From Mesodorylaimus sp. YZB2_4 (lineage: Eukaryota > Nematoda > Enoplea > Dorylaimida > Dorylaimidae), in assembly GCA_030248295.1 (NCBI GenBank), contig JASANH010000239.1, positions 806,001-870,000 on the forward strand: a stretch of DNA of 64,000 nt, given 5' to 3'. Positions 10,593-21,473 of the stretch are shown piece after piece. The notes under the pieces are model-generated. The model was not told the DNA's origin. It made no database searches and saw only the letters and a list, made by a program, of their open reading frames with translations. Made by a program: the position numbers and the translations under genes. Numbering within the stretch: position 1 is the stretch's first letter; each line of letters starts with the position of its first letter.

Positions 10593-11175
10593 TGAAATGT
10601 GCCCTTTACTGGTGAACAGAACCGCGTTTCAGATATAGGAAAAAGAAAACAACTGATTTCCGGCAAAAGTATAGAAAATTCTTACCCTGACAAGTATGTG
10701 CAGGGTCTTTAGAAAACGAGCGTCTTGTTTATTCAATTATCCATTAGCAGAACAAAAATTCCACTAAAGCCAGGCCTTTTCAATTAGGCCTCCATCATCA
10801 CCTTTTCTCTGTCATTATCCCCGAATCGAATGATCCCTCGGTCGTTTTTTCTAAGATGTTTGCCAGATTTTGATGTGACATTTCACGCATGTCTCACTTT
10901 CTCAGTCGTCAGTGCAAAACCTTTGTGAGCAGGTAAACTTACCATGATTCTATTGCAGTCGGGCCAAACATCGTTGTCTGCCTCGAAATGTCAATCCTTT
11001 TGCGCTTCGAAGAAAGCTCCATTAAATTCAATTATCGTCAGCGAAAATGCGCACTTGGGCGAGCAATGCTTTTATCACGTTATGCTCGAAGTTTTGCGAT
11101 GGAGCTTTTCTCGAGATAAAAATGAAGGATTGTCGCTATCTCGCAGACTAAGCAGAAAGTAGTCGAAGCTATTCC

Positions 11176-12093
11176 ATGGCCAGCACCAAATTCATGAACT
11201 CCAGCCACCCAGCCAACACCATGCTGGCTGTGGTCAGTGGTACGCTAGGCGCTATCAGCGTGCCTGGCAATCTACTTTTGATGTGTTCCATTTTGCACGA
11301 TTGCAAAAAACGAAAAGCGCACGAATGGCTGCTTTTCTTCTTGGCCCTGGGTGATATCGTGTTCTGCCCCAATAATGTCTTTCTCGAAGCTCATTTCATC
11401 ACAGCGGCTAAACATCCAGCTTGCAAAGTGGCAGGCGCCTTGCACTACGGACTCGGTCTGCTGTCCTTTTTCACCCCGCCAGTGGTCATGTACAATCGAT
11501 ACCTGGCCCTGTAAGATAGCCAAAAATGTGAGACGGTGTTCACGAATGGGAACGTGGTGGTGATTTGGATAGGACTGGTCATATTCTCCTTCTCACTCAT
11601 CGCCCCGTTCGCCGCATTCGATAGCTTCGGCCACGACGACCTGGGCATATGCGGCACGCAGGTGACCAGCTGGGAGTTGGCCATCGTCCAAGTGTTCATG
11701 GGGGGAATATCCATTTCGGTCGCACTTATTTCCCTATTTCTTTGTTATGAAGTTATCAAGAAAATCCAAAATCACGAACATCAAGCCGTGGCTCAATCGC
11801 ACTTACAATGTCGACTGATTGACGAGTCGCGCGAATTGATGCTGGTCATGCGCCTGGTGGGGGCACTGCCTATCGTCAGCGAAGTGCCCGCCGCATCGGC
11901 CAAACTGGTGCAAAGCTTCGCTCTCCCCTTCAATATTTGGCTAACAAGATCGGTGATCGCCGCTCTCCCCTTGGTTCCGGCCAGCAACGCCTACGTCACA
12001 ATATACGTCATCGAAGAGTACAGGAAGACCGCCCTGCGACTGACTCGATGTCGAAGGAATCAAGTGGCACACGCCAATGCCCCAAACACATAG
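11176..12093 (+). pseudogene. Class A GPCR copy 1, broken by one in-frame stop
   Basis: This intronless copy of the receptor at 14064-14972 aligns along its whole length, including TM1 (GNLLL), TM2 (LALGDIVFC), TM3 and NRYLAL, the TM4-TM5 loop with GICGTQ, and TM7 (PLVPASNAYVT). Codon 113 (11512-11514) is TAA where the paralogue has CAC. The frame is the same on both sides, so one substitution-scale event ended it just after NRYLAL. CTGTAAGA there also resembles a splice donor, but no aligned sequence is missing afterwards, so an intron is unlikely. It is a recent pseudogene, a readthrough case, or an assembly error. Confidence 0.75.
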
Positions 12094-12117
12094 TCGATCA
12101 ATTCTGGGGACCAGTAA

Positions 12118-12500
12118 TTGAAAATAGACCATTTCACGCCATTCAAAATTTGAATTTCCCGCGTCAAGCTGTCTATGACAGCTTTGCATGTATGAAAAGT
12201 CCCTTGTTTCCTAGCCTGTGCACGCCTTGTGCAAATTGCACGAAATCATTGTATCTGATATTTCACCCGATGGCGCACCCAATATTTCATACATTTTTCC
12301 TGGTTTCTAACTTTAATTCATCATTTAAGTTTAAAAAAGTGACCGAGTGTTGCTTTTCTGCATGAAAAAGTTTCAAAGTGCGGTCACACGCGCAGGCTTT
12401 GAAATGAGGGGCTTTCCTTCTATGACAAACTGTCATAAGCGGCTTGAAGCGGGAAATTCAAACGCTAAACTCTTCTGTAAAATGGTCTATAAACTGAGTT
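12118..12500. repeat. MITE family D, copy 1
   Basis: The inverted ends are about 75 bp. The left end (12125-12200) carries ACCATTTCACGCC, TTTGAATTTCCCGC and CTATGACAG. The right end (12410-12492) is the complement, with GCGGGAAATTCAAA and GTAAAATGGTC. A second copy is at about 37180-37600 and a half-copy at 48466-48500. The remainder, 12500-14060, contains no gene I can support. Confidence 0.7.
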
Positions 12501-14063
12501 TTCTGCTGACCGGAATCAGATAGAGCCCACAAATTTGCCCTCTTTCGGCCGATGACACAATGTAACTTGTAGGCAAGGGTTCCACTCAGTGGAATTTCAT
12601 ATTCATTGTCAATTAAGTCCGGCCACCCACCCTCGTATGTGATGCTCGTTTGATTGTACACGTCCAAGAACCGTAGACACTTTTTTTGTTATAGACCCAC
12701 TTTACCACACCGCACAGGACGAATTTAGGCAAGGCACTGACGAGATACTAATCATCAAGGCAATAGTGCAGGCACGCAAACGACCACAGGACGAAGAAGC
12801 AGGTTCCAAAGATCGAGCCTGTTCTCCAGTTAGGCATTGACTAGCTTGACAAGTGCTGGTCTCACTACCATAACAAATGAGTTCACCAAAACTTTGAAGT
12901 CGGCAGGACCTTGCAGTTCGAAGGGCAATTCGCCTGCGACATAAAGAGTGACCCTAGCAGAAACGGCTGTTTTCTAATGGTGCAGTCGCATTGTAATCTT
13001 AACACTAACACAGGCAGACCAAGCGTTCAATTCTGCATCAGGCAGTCCGCTTACTGTCCATTGTGTTGTGCAGTTGCTTGTACAAAGAGATGAAAAGTCA
13101 AGACCTTAGAAATTTGGTTGTTTCTAAGAGCAAAAAAGGCAAGGTCCCGGATGGCCACCATCTCGTCAGTCGTGTCTTGCTTCCCCTTGGACCAACTGAT
13201 ATTTCAACTCCTGCTCTCACTTTTACAATCTGCAGACACATCATCTCAGCGCATTATGAACCCCATAAACCTTCATAAACTTGACATGCCGCTGATGACT
13301 GCAAAAGGAGCTGAAGCTGGCCCCTCGCTTGAAATGGCCTAACTTGCCTCTGTCCATGCAAACCCACAAGCAGCAGATTACGAAAAAATAAAACACTACT
13401 GCCTGTCTAACTCATAAAATCTGTTCATAAATTGCATGAACCAACGCCTACCTTTTTAGAAAAACAATTGACTAAATCTAGCCTTCCCACCCTGCTGGAG
13501 TCTCCCAAAACATTGGTGCGTCAGTCCTCGGCAATTATTCGCTTTCAGAAACATATGCTGTCAGATGAAACGTGCCCATGACTTCGTCAGTGTCAGCACA
13601 AAACAGCTTCAGGCGACCAGTCGCCTGTAACTTTCCTTTTTTCGACCTTGGAGGGTGTCTATCTAAGAGAACACCTAAACCACGACGACACACAAGAGTC
13701 AACGCAAATGCCGAGAAAATAACAAGATTAATTAGCAAATCACATTGAGCAAGGCACCCCATAAAATATGTCTTTTGACATTCCCGGCGAGGGGCAGCTA
13801 CTTTGGGTACCATGGCCACGCGATCACATGAGACGAGTCGGCTAACACATACTGCATGGTCGAGGCGGTTGCCAGGAGGGACCTCGGACTCACAACACTG
13901 ACCATGAGTAATGCGCATTTGTTCTAGAAAAAATGGAGAGCCCTAGAACAATGTAATTGAATTAACCGCGCGACCCGTCGCTCACGTTCCCATCAGTGTC
14001 AGTGAAACATCTCCGACTACTTTGTCACTTCTTGAGAAATCTTTCAGATAAAGCAGGTCCGAG

Positions 14064-14972
14064 ATGGTTGCACAGCGTTTCAACGTCACTCACCCGTCCA
14101 ACACAATGCTGGCCATTATTGGCGGCTCGCTGGGTGGCCTGGGCTCGGTGGGCAATCTGACACTCATATCACTCATATTGGCCAAATACAAAACCCGTAA
14201 GCCGCACGAATACTTGTTGTTGTGCCTGGCCTTCGGGGACCTGATACTGTGCCTGAACAACCTATTCCTGGAGTCCGTCTTCATCACCAGATTCGACGAG
14301 CCCCTGTGCAAGCTGGCGGGTGGCCTGGACTACGGACTGGGCATGCTGGCCTTCTTCACCCCGCCCGTGGTCATGTACAATCGATACCTGGCCCTGCACA
14401 ACAGCCAAAAGTGCGCCAGAGTGTTCACCAATCGCAACGTGGCCGTCATTTGGACCGGCCTGCCCCTATTCAGTTTCTCCTTCATCATCCCCTTCGCCGC
14501 GGGGGACAGTCTCGGCCAGGACGACCTGGGACTGTGCGGCACGCAGGTCAGCAATTGGAAATTGGCCGCAGTTCAAATATTCATGGAATCCATCTGCGTC
14601 ATCATCACCGTCATCTCGGTCTATCTCTGCTACAAGGTGGTCACAAAGATCCGAAATCACAAACGGGAGGCTGTGACCAGATCTCAATTACAGAGTCGCC
14701 TGATCGACGAATCACGCGAGCTGATCATCGTCATGAGCATCATCGCCGCCCTGCCAATGGTCTGCGCCATGCCTCCAGCTCTGGTCAAACTGATTCAAAC
14801 TTTTGCTCCTGCACTCGACATTTGGCCAACCAGGTCATTGATCGCCGCTTTTCCGCTCGTTCCGGCCAGCAACGCCTTCATCACCACGTGCAAGGTGAAG
14901 GAGTATGGCAAAATGGTTTTGCGCCTGTTTAAGTTCGTGAGGAAAACAAATCAGGTGCACGTCGAGTTGTAG
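14064..14972 (+). CDS. Intronless class A (rhodopsin-like) GPCR, orphan
   Basis: The 302-residue protein has seven hydrophobic segments. TM1 carries SVGNLTLI with the conserved Asn. TM2 has LAFGDLILC with the conserved Asp. TM3 is preceded by Cys (EPLCK) and ends in MYNRYLAL, an NRY form of the DRY motif. The second extracellular loop has GLCGTQ for the disulfide. TM6 (ALPMVCAMPPAL) lacks CWxP, and TM7 (PLVPASNAFITT) has NAxxT where NPxxY is expected. TM7 shows no opsin-type Lys. The C-tail is short. A class A fold is clear, but the ligand is unknown. The upstream sequence TCTTTCAG|ATAAAG could be an acceptor for a 5'UTR intron. Copy 1 is at 11176-12093. Confidence 0.85.
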   Translation: MVAQRFNVTHPSNTMLAIIGGSLGGLGSVGNLTLISLILAKYKTRKPHEYLLLCLAFGDLILCLNNLFLESVFITRFDEPLCKLAGGLDYGLGMLAFFTPPVVMYNRYLALHNSQKCARVFTNRNVAVIWTGLPLFSFSFIIPFAAGDSLGQDDLGLCGTQVSNWKLAAVQIFMESICVIITVISVYLCYKVVTKIRNHKREAVTRSQLQSRLIDESRELIIVMSIIAALPMVCAMPPALVKLIQTFAPALDIWPTRSLIAAFPLVPASNAFITTCKVKEYGKMVLRLFKFVRKTNQVHVEL

Positions 14973-15092
14973 AATAGACAATTAGGCTAGGGAGCATTGA
15001 AATGTGAGCTCGTGAGAAGTGCGGGTGCAAAAATGTGGGAACCATTGGCCAGGTTCTCGGTTTTGAACTTTAATTGGATGTCGCTTCCTCTT

Positions 15093-15220
15093 AACGCTGG
15101 GTGCGCACTTTCAGGGGAGGGCTCGACTCCCACCTGGGTAAAATATGATCGTCAAATAAATGTTCATTTGCCCTCGAGTGCGCTGCACGGTTGGATGGAT
15201 GAAGTACGACATGACGTGTC
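15093..15220 (+). repeat. tRNA-derived SINE, copy c (5' truncated)
   Basis: The B-box part (GGGCTCGACTCCCACCTGGG) is followed by the family tail with TTTGCCCTCGAGTGCGCTG and GAAGTACGACATGACGTG. The A-box half is degenerate. 15220-16230 otherwise shows only a copy of repeat R1 on the minus strand (about 15795-15860). Confidence 0.55.
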
Positions 15221-16270
15221 GATAATGTGACAGTAAAATTCTTTTTAGCACGTTGTCACTGTCACCATGCAAGTGTGATTAAAAGAGTTGCAATCAAAAA
15301 ACGTGGTAATGGCGCTTTGATGCCAGACAGAAGCAGTAGGTGGGCAAATTAGGCACGACAAGACCTTGTAGCTTCGGTGCTTGACATTTCCTTCCATGTC
15401 AGTCACAAGGCAACTAGGCACTTCGAGATAATTTTCATGGACCTGTGGTAGATCTCACACTCACAGTCAGTATGCACTTACTTGGGGAAGTGTTCAGGGG
15501 GGAAAACAGAGGTCACAAAGCCTAGCCCGAGTCAGGCACACCCTCGCCCACGACCACGGCCACGGCCACCAGCTCGGCCATGCACAAAATGAGCTTCTAA
15601 GGTAGTCCAAAAGTCTTGGTACACTGCAGGAAGTTAGCAATGTGCAGTACAGTAACTCACCACAACAACCTAACAGCACGTGTGCCCTTGCAGTTGACTG
15701 CGTCTATCTCGCGCAATCAGCGTATTCGTCTGGGTGCTTTTGGTGGAGCGGTGACAGGAGGAGCCAAGCCAATCCGACCTAGACCATGCCTGAAACATAA
15801 CTTGACGGGTGACACCCGCAGTTCCCAGCTCCATGCCGAGGCTCGGCTACCAGTCGGTTCTACATCAAATCACATGATCACAGATGGCATGCACACGACA
15901 AATGCTCCAGTACCTCTAGCAAAAGCTGGTCTTTTTTAAAGATTCTGGGCGGGTGAGCTAAAATTGAGCGATGTTCCTTAATGATAGCCTCCTTAATGAT
16001 TCCTTAATGATAATGTTAATGATAGCCTCTTTAGCATGTTGACACTGATTGTAAGTGGATTATTATCAGCATTAATTCCAAGCTATTCTTGTAGGAAATT
16101 AGAAATCACAACATCGCCGTTACTGTTGGACGAATAAAAGCATCCCAGTCAGGAAAACATTCTTTGTCGATTCGTTTGTCACGTACTGGAATTCCCGTCA
16201 AAGTACTTTTAAAGACCAGCATGATAAAACTGTTTCAATGAAGAAAATAACCTCGCTCAGGGTACTTTAT

Positions 16271-16809
16271 CTAATTTTTATGTTTTCTAGCTGGGTTGGC
16301 CAGATCGCTCCAAACGCTGCAAATCTTCAACGGCGCGTACTCGCTGCCCACGACGCATCGGAAGGAGCGCGCGAACGTGGGCACATTGCGCATCATGAGA
16401 TCGACCCTGGGTTTGTCGGGTGTGTGCACATCGGACAGCCACTTCTCCGACCATCCTTTAGAACACCATGTGCGAGCTGTGCTCACAAAAAATAGCTGAT
16501 CTTGCGTGTACTGCAACATGTCGGGGATCGGAGGATCGTCGCCGAAAACTTGAGTGGCGAATTTAAATGCTGTAAAAGCAACTTTGAGGCCATCGATGTC
16601 GGCGATGTTCTCGCCCACCGTCTTTCGACCATTCACGCACATCGATTTGTGGGGGAAACACGATTTGGCGTATTGTTTGATCAAACAATTCTTCCTTTTT
16701 TCGAATTCTGGCCACACGCTATCCTTCAACCACTCCTTTTCATGGTCGGGCCCAATGTACACATTGGTCGAATCGAAGGCGTGCATTAGTTCGTGCCCGA
16801 TTATGTAAC
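16271..16809 (-). CDS. M13 peptidase exon 4 (catalytic)
   Basis: Starts with YIIGHELMHAFD and includes GENIAD, DVHTP and the terminal CSVW box. Acceptor TGTTTCAG. Stop codon at 16271-16273. Confidence 0.9.
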
Positions 16810-18786
16810 CTGAAACAATGCATTCTTTCCCCTGAACGAAACAAATTTGCGCAGAAGAAATGTTGGTTTTCTGAATCTGATCGCCACAGAAATTCTAACT
16901 TGGTGGTGCGCATGAAGGGTAGCACGCACTGCTTTGAAAAGCAATGCAAAGCGCTGCACTAGACAGCGCAGCGCCTGCAGCAAAACCAGTGCAGCACACA
17001 ATGCTTACCCAGTCCTCCATATTTGACTGCCAACGGATAATTGATGTGATAACTGGGCGGAGTAGACACGCCTGAAATGTCATCACCATCCTAAGAGCAT
17101 AACTGAAATAATAACCCTCGACCTACCTAGCATCACGAAAATCGCATTCTGCTGTCCATAAAATGCGTTCATTTTAAAAATTGGTTTCTCTTGTTCCTTT
17201 TCGACGGAAGCCACATTGCTCAACTCGTCCTCGAATGTGATTTTTTGAGATCGAAACTCGTTCTCGAAAAAAGAGATCCTGGAATTGTAAGCGTACTTTG
17301 CCGTATCTCGTGCAATCCTATCCACATCAACGATCCAGTCTGGTATGCCAGGCTGGAAGAGCATATCGTCTACTTTTCTTTGAATTTTCTCTTTATCGTT
17401 CGAATCCAACCAGTCGACGTTGTTGATCAGAAATCGAAACGCTGAAAATATGTTACGCGCCAAATTGATGATATCTTGCCGCCATTCTTGCACATCGACC
17501 CGCAACTGCATGAAATAGGTTCTGGCGATGGCGGGCGACAGGTGATTCATCTGAAATGTCAGAGTTTTTATATTTTACCCCCTCCCTCCTGCTTGTACTC
17601 TGCCACTAGACCGTTTCACAGCTTCAGCGCACTAATCTTTCTTATGGCTGCTCGAAGCAAAGAAATATATTCCCGCTTATCTTTGCGCGTTTCGTCCGTT
17701 TTTCGCACAGGACGCTGAGGAGAAGGATTGACATGCTATAAAGTGCTGTAGCGACACACGCGGGAAATTTAAATGTTAGCAGGTGAAACTGTGAATTAGT
17801 CTATTACAAGGTTTTCTAGCTGTGGCTAGGAAACATATGGTTTTTGTAAGTGAGCTTACAGCAGCATTCAAACATCTTCTTTCCTTGGGCATGGGATGGA
17901 ATGGGAAATTGGAATACTGGCCAGTGATCACCTCGCTCATGGCCTCGAACACGCGCGCCTTGATCGTACTTGCGTTCATGTTGCCGATTGCGCGCCCAAT
18001 CTCGTCCAGCAGTTCGGGATAATAAACGTCGACCAGAACAGTGGATTGGTTCGACATGAACTGCTCCTTCAAATGGACCGGCAGCAACTCGTCAAAATAC
18101 ACTTCCCAGTCGATACTGGGCATCAGCGACCCGAGTCGATTGCACGTTACCCGCTCCACACTTGCACGATACAGACCCGTCGAGTTCTCCACGTCCATCA
18201 TGCTTGGCATTAAGGCCATACTCGCACCCTTCCTCAACTTCAACCAATCGGTCACAAATTTGAACCCGTAGCTGGCACCCGACTCTCGTTTCACCCGCGC
18301 CAGGAATCGCCACGGATCAAAGCGCGTGTCACCCGTCAATATGCTGAAGGCGTCCAACAATGGGCCACCAACACCCGCCAACATGACCTCGATTCTGTTG
18401 CTGATCGATAAACGCATGGTTGATTTGTGATCTATGTCATCGGAACCAGCCAGCATGCACTGATCGAAGAATGAGCGCAATCGAAGATCAGATGGCCCAG
18501 TTCGATTATCGTGAATGTCGATCTCGCGGATTCCTTGCAGGACAGTACTTCGAACCGATTCCATGTGCTCGTTCCAATTATGCTCGAATAATTTGCCATC
18601 ACTCGAGCCATAATTACCACAAACGTGATCGTAGAACTCGTCGCAGGGGTTTTTCGAACGGTTGATGTACTCTGAGACGTACTTGCCCGCTTCGATCCAT
18701 CCCAGCTCGTCGTAATCGTTATGCGCGCGAAGGTCGCCGAAATATGTGCAAATTATGGTCAAAATGCATAGAAATTTGGAATTCAT
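16271..18786 (-). CDS. Secreted M13 metallopeptidase (neprilysin-like), complete, 4 exons
   Basis: Exons 18786-17860, 17550-17127, 17071-17009 and 16809-16271 join in phases 0, 1 and 1 to give 650 residues. All introns are GT-AG. A signal peptide (MNSKFLCILTIICTYFGDL) replaces the usual N-terminal membrane anchor, so the enzyme is probably secreted. Key M13 residues are present: NAFYGQQNAIF (substrate-backbone Asn-Ala), GHELMHAFD (HEXXH), GENIADIDG (third zinc ligand Glu plus Asp), DVHTPDKPR (transition-state His and substrate Arg) and a C-terminal CSVW box. It should be an active zinc endopeptidase cutting peptides on the amino side of hydrophobic residues. It carries 12 residues beyond CSVW, which is unusual because most family members end at or near that Trp. 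Confidence 0.93.
17009..17071 (-). CDS. M13 peptidase exon 3 (63 bp micro-exon)
   Basis: 21 codons (VSTPPSYHINYPLAVKYGGL) filling the gap between NAFY and the HEXXH exon. Flanked by TTTCAG and GTAAGC, phase 1 on both sides. Confidence 0.88.
17127..17550 (-). CDS. M13 peptidase exon 2
   Basis: Begins after TTTCAG with MNHLSPAIARTYF and ends at VMLG before a GTAGGT donor, phase 1. It contains the NAFY substrate-binding motif. Confidence 0.9.
17860..18786 (-). CDS. M13 peptidase exon 1
   Basis: 309 codons: signal peptide and the N-terminal part of the M13 fold with the early Cys pair (NPCDEFYDHVCGNY). It ends CLNAA| at a GTAAGC donor, phase 0. Confidence 0.9.
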
Positions 18787-19972
18787 GCTCAGAATGGAGC
18801 GTCTTTGGTTTAATCTCCTGCGCTTGGCAAGCCAAGGCTGACAATCGATCCTGGCGCTGGAGAATGTAGAAAAGTTTTATTGCGAAATTAGAGTTTGCTC
18901 TGCTCGTATCGGGTTCCCATTCACGTAAAAGACAGGACATGGACAAAGGTGCGTGTCAACAAACAGAGTATATGCTTGCCTGAGAGCAGCAATGTGCAAA
19001 ATTGAACATCTTTGATGGAAAAACACTTGTTTGAGGAAGATTAGTCACGACACTGGACTAGATTATAAACCTTCATTTTACACTCATTGCTCATTCGATA
19101 GAAAAGCGCAAAACGCGCACCATAGACTAGGTGCCCCCTCCATGAACAAAAAAACCACCAAGGCGAAGAATTTCGAGCATTCCTGCCATTTTTCCCTCAT
19201 TTAGTTGTTTATTCCATAAACAAGCGCGAAACGCGCACTAAGTCCATGAACCAAAAAAAGCAACCATGGCGAATTTCAAGAATTTCCGGCATTGACTCAT
19301 TAAAAAATTCTTTGAAGCCAGCTGTTTCCTGAGAAACATGTATGGAATTCTGTCTGTGCAGTGCAAAATTGTGATGCCATGGCATTTTTTCAGAAAGTTT
19401 GTGGAATATACTGTACAGTACGACGCTAACATCTGTCCATTCGGGCTAGCATATGCAAATGCCACAATGTATGAGTCAAGCTCGAACCAACAGTAAGCCC
19501 AGAGCGCTACAAGGAGTCTAACACGATTCTTCTGCTCATCAAATCTGTACATCGCTTTGTACGATCAAAACGATCAAAACGATGTATAGTCAAAGGGTTC
19601 GATCTTATACGCGTTGCCACACTAGTCCAGAAACTATACTATACGACTTGGGCACGAAGGCACGCGCCAAGGTTTACCGCGGTTTTGTAATTTAGTGCCT
19701 GTACAAGAAAATAGACGATAAAGCAACGAAAATACTTCGGATATTTGATCTGCCCACGTACGAAACGTCGTCAGTCGTGGCATCGACGTGTTAGACATCT
19801 TCGCAACCATCCGCTCCAGACAAACACTGCTCTAGTAGCCCATAAGCTGATTTTTATTTGCTTGAAGCCAGCTGCGCCCTTCATTTCTCTTCACCCGATC
19901 TATCCAATTTTGAATTTCGTGAAGCTTGATATCCAGTTTGGCCATAATAGACCCTACTCTACCCTGAACATC
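18787..19972. promoter_or_regulatory. Divergent intergenic region between the M13 gene and M1 gene 1
   Basis: The M13 gene reads left and M1 gene 1 reads right from this 1.2 kb, so both promoters should be here. The segment 19738-19795 (ACGAAACGTCGTCAGTCGTG and the following bases) matches 39115-39175 upstream of M1 gene 2, so the 5' flank was duplicated with the gene. An imperfect duplication of AAGCGC(A/G)AAACGCGCAC occurs near 19102 and 19224. I see no clear TATA box. Confidence 0.45.
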
Positions 19973-21473
19973 ATGGATGGTAGGCTTCAGGCCATCCTCG
20001 TCCTGGCAGCCGTCCAGTCGACCAGGACCACAGCTGACACCAGCTGCGAGCTGATCACCACCTGCGCCGATTTCCGATCAAAACGAGTCCCCAAAAACGT
20101 CATCCCATCATCAGTTCCATTCACCACCGAGAACACGATAGCTGACCAAGGCCACTGGCTAGGCGTCGTCCCCAACTTCTACGACATGCGGTTCAGTTTT
20201 GAAAACAGGACCCATTATCGAGGCTCAGTCAACATCAAATTCAAAATGGCCGCGGACACTGACCACATCATGATCAACCAGGCGGCGTCCAGTCCACACA
20301 TCGAGTATCAGTCCATCACCATTCGTCCAGAATGCCACTCGGATCAAAGTCCAGTCACGCCCAGGCCATCCATCGATCGATGCATCCACACAGCAACAAT
20401 CTTCGAAGGCTTCGAAACGTTGATGCTGGAACTGCGTGGCGTCAGCTTGAAATCGGGCTCGTACTACGTTCTTGCCATCCCAGATTTCCAGGGGCGCTCG
20501 TACAGCCAGGCAACTGATGAGGGGGCGTTCGGCATCCGCGAGGGGGGTGAACTGGCTGGAGCGTTCGCGCTAACAACCTTTTTCCAAATGCGCCACGCCC
20601 GCAGCGCCTTCCCCTGCTTCGATCACCCCGCGCTCAAGGCCCGCTTCCGACTGTGCCTGGAGTATCCTGGCCACATGATGGTCGCCAGCAACACGCCACC
20701 CGAGGGCGCTCCGTCGGCGATTCCAGGGGATCGGAAAGCTGAGTGCTTCGAAACCACGCCCGTAATGTCCACATACCTGTTTACTTTCGCCCTCATGGAG
20801 AACTACACTGTCGAGTCTGAGAAAGTGCCAGGACGGGATCTGACAATTCAAGTGTTCGCACCGATCAGTAAAATAAACCAGGCTATGTGGATTTTGAACT
20901 CGTCGATTCCCGCTATCAAATACATGGAGGACGCAACCAATTTTTCGTTTCCTCTGCAGCGCCTCGCTTTTGTTATTCCTTTCCAGGGCAAATACTGGAG
21001 CATGGAAAACTTTGGTTTGATCATGCTGAATGGTTACAAAGTCGAAGGCAGGGATTATGAGAAGCTCTATCACAAAATAGCCCTCCACTGGATCGGAAAC
21101 GTATTAACAATCGGACATTGGAGAGAAGTCTGCTTGCAAGAAGGCCTCGCCGCCTTCTACGCTTGGAAAATGACTCGGTTCCTACTGGAAGGAGAAGTTA
21201 TGCCACAACACAAAATCCCGCCCCTGAAACCCTACGGACCGATTTTCCGAGAATTCAAGACGACAGAAGACATAATCCATCATTGCTTGGGTGGCATTCC
21301 GCAATCCTTTTTCGACTCGATCGCCAGATGGGATGGTTTTGAGACAGTCGATCGAATGCTGGCCGAGTTGATCAGAAAGAAGCCTTTTCGCAATGCCAAC
21401 TTGAACGAGTGGGATGAGGCGTTGGCTTCAGTCATAAAGAAGAAGTCCTTTAATTTTAGGGGCTATCTCAAAG
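19973..21473 (+). CDS. M1 gene 1 exon 1: signal peptide + M1 module A (dead zinc site)
   Basis: The start at 19973 is chosen because MDGRLQAILVLAAVQS makes a signal peptide and aligns with the gene 2 start; the open frame upstream is probably 5'UTR. Domain I: DQGHWLGVVPNFYDMRFSF. GAMEN equivalent: YWSMENFG. The zinc box is YHKIALHWIGN, residue 367 onward, where Glu is Lys and the second His is Leu; the distal Glu (LQEG) is kept. The sequence is nearly identical in long blocks to exon 1 of gene 2. It ends GYLKG at a GTACAG donor, phase 1. Confidence 0.85.

Noticed and set aside
11500..11530. A splice donor (GTAAGA) in GPCR copy 1
   Set aside because: The sequence after it aligns residue for residue with copy 2, so nothing is removed; the TAA is best read as a stop.
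14222..14932. 236-residue ORF in another frame of the GPCR
   Set aside because: A shadow of the intact receptor; composition rich in His, Arg and Pro with no domain.
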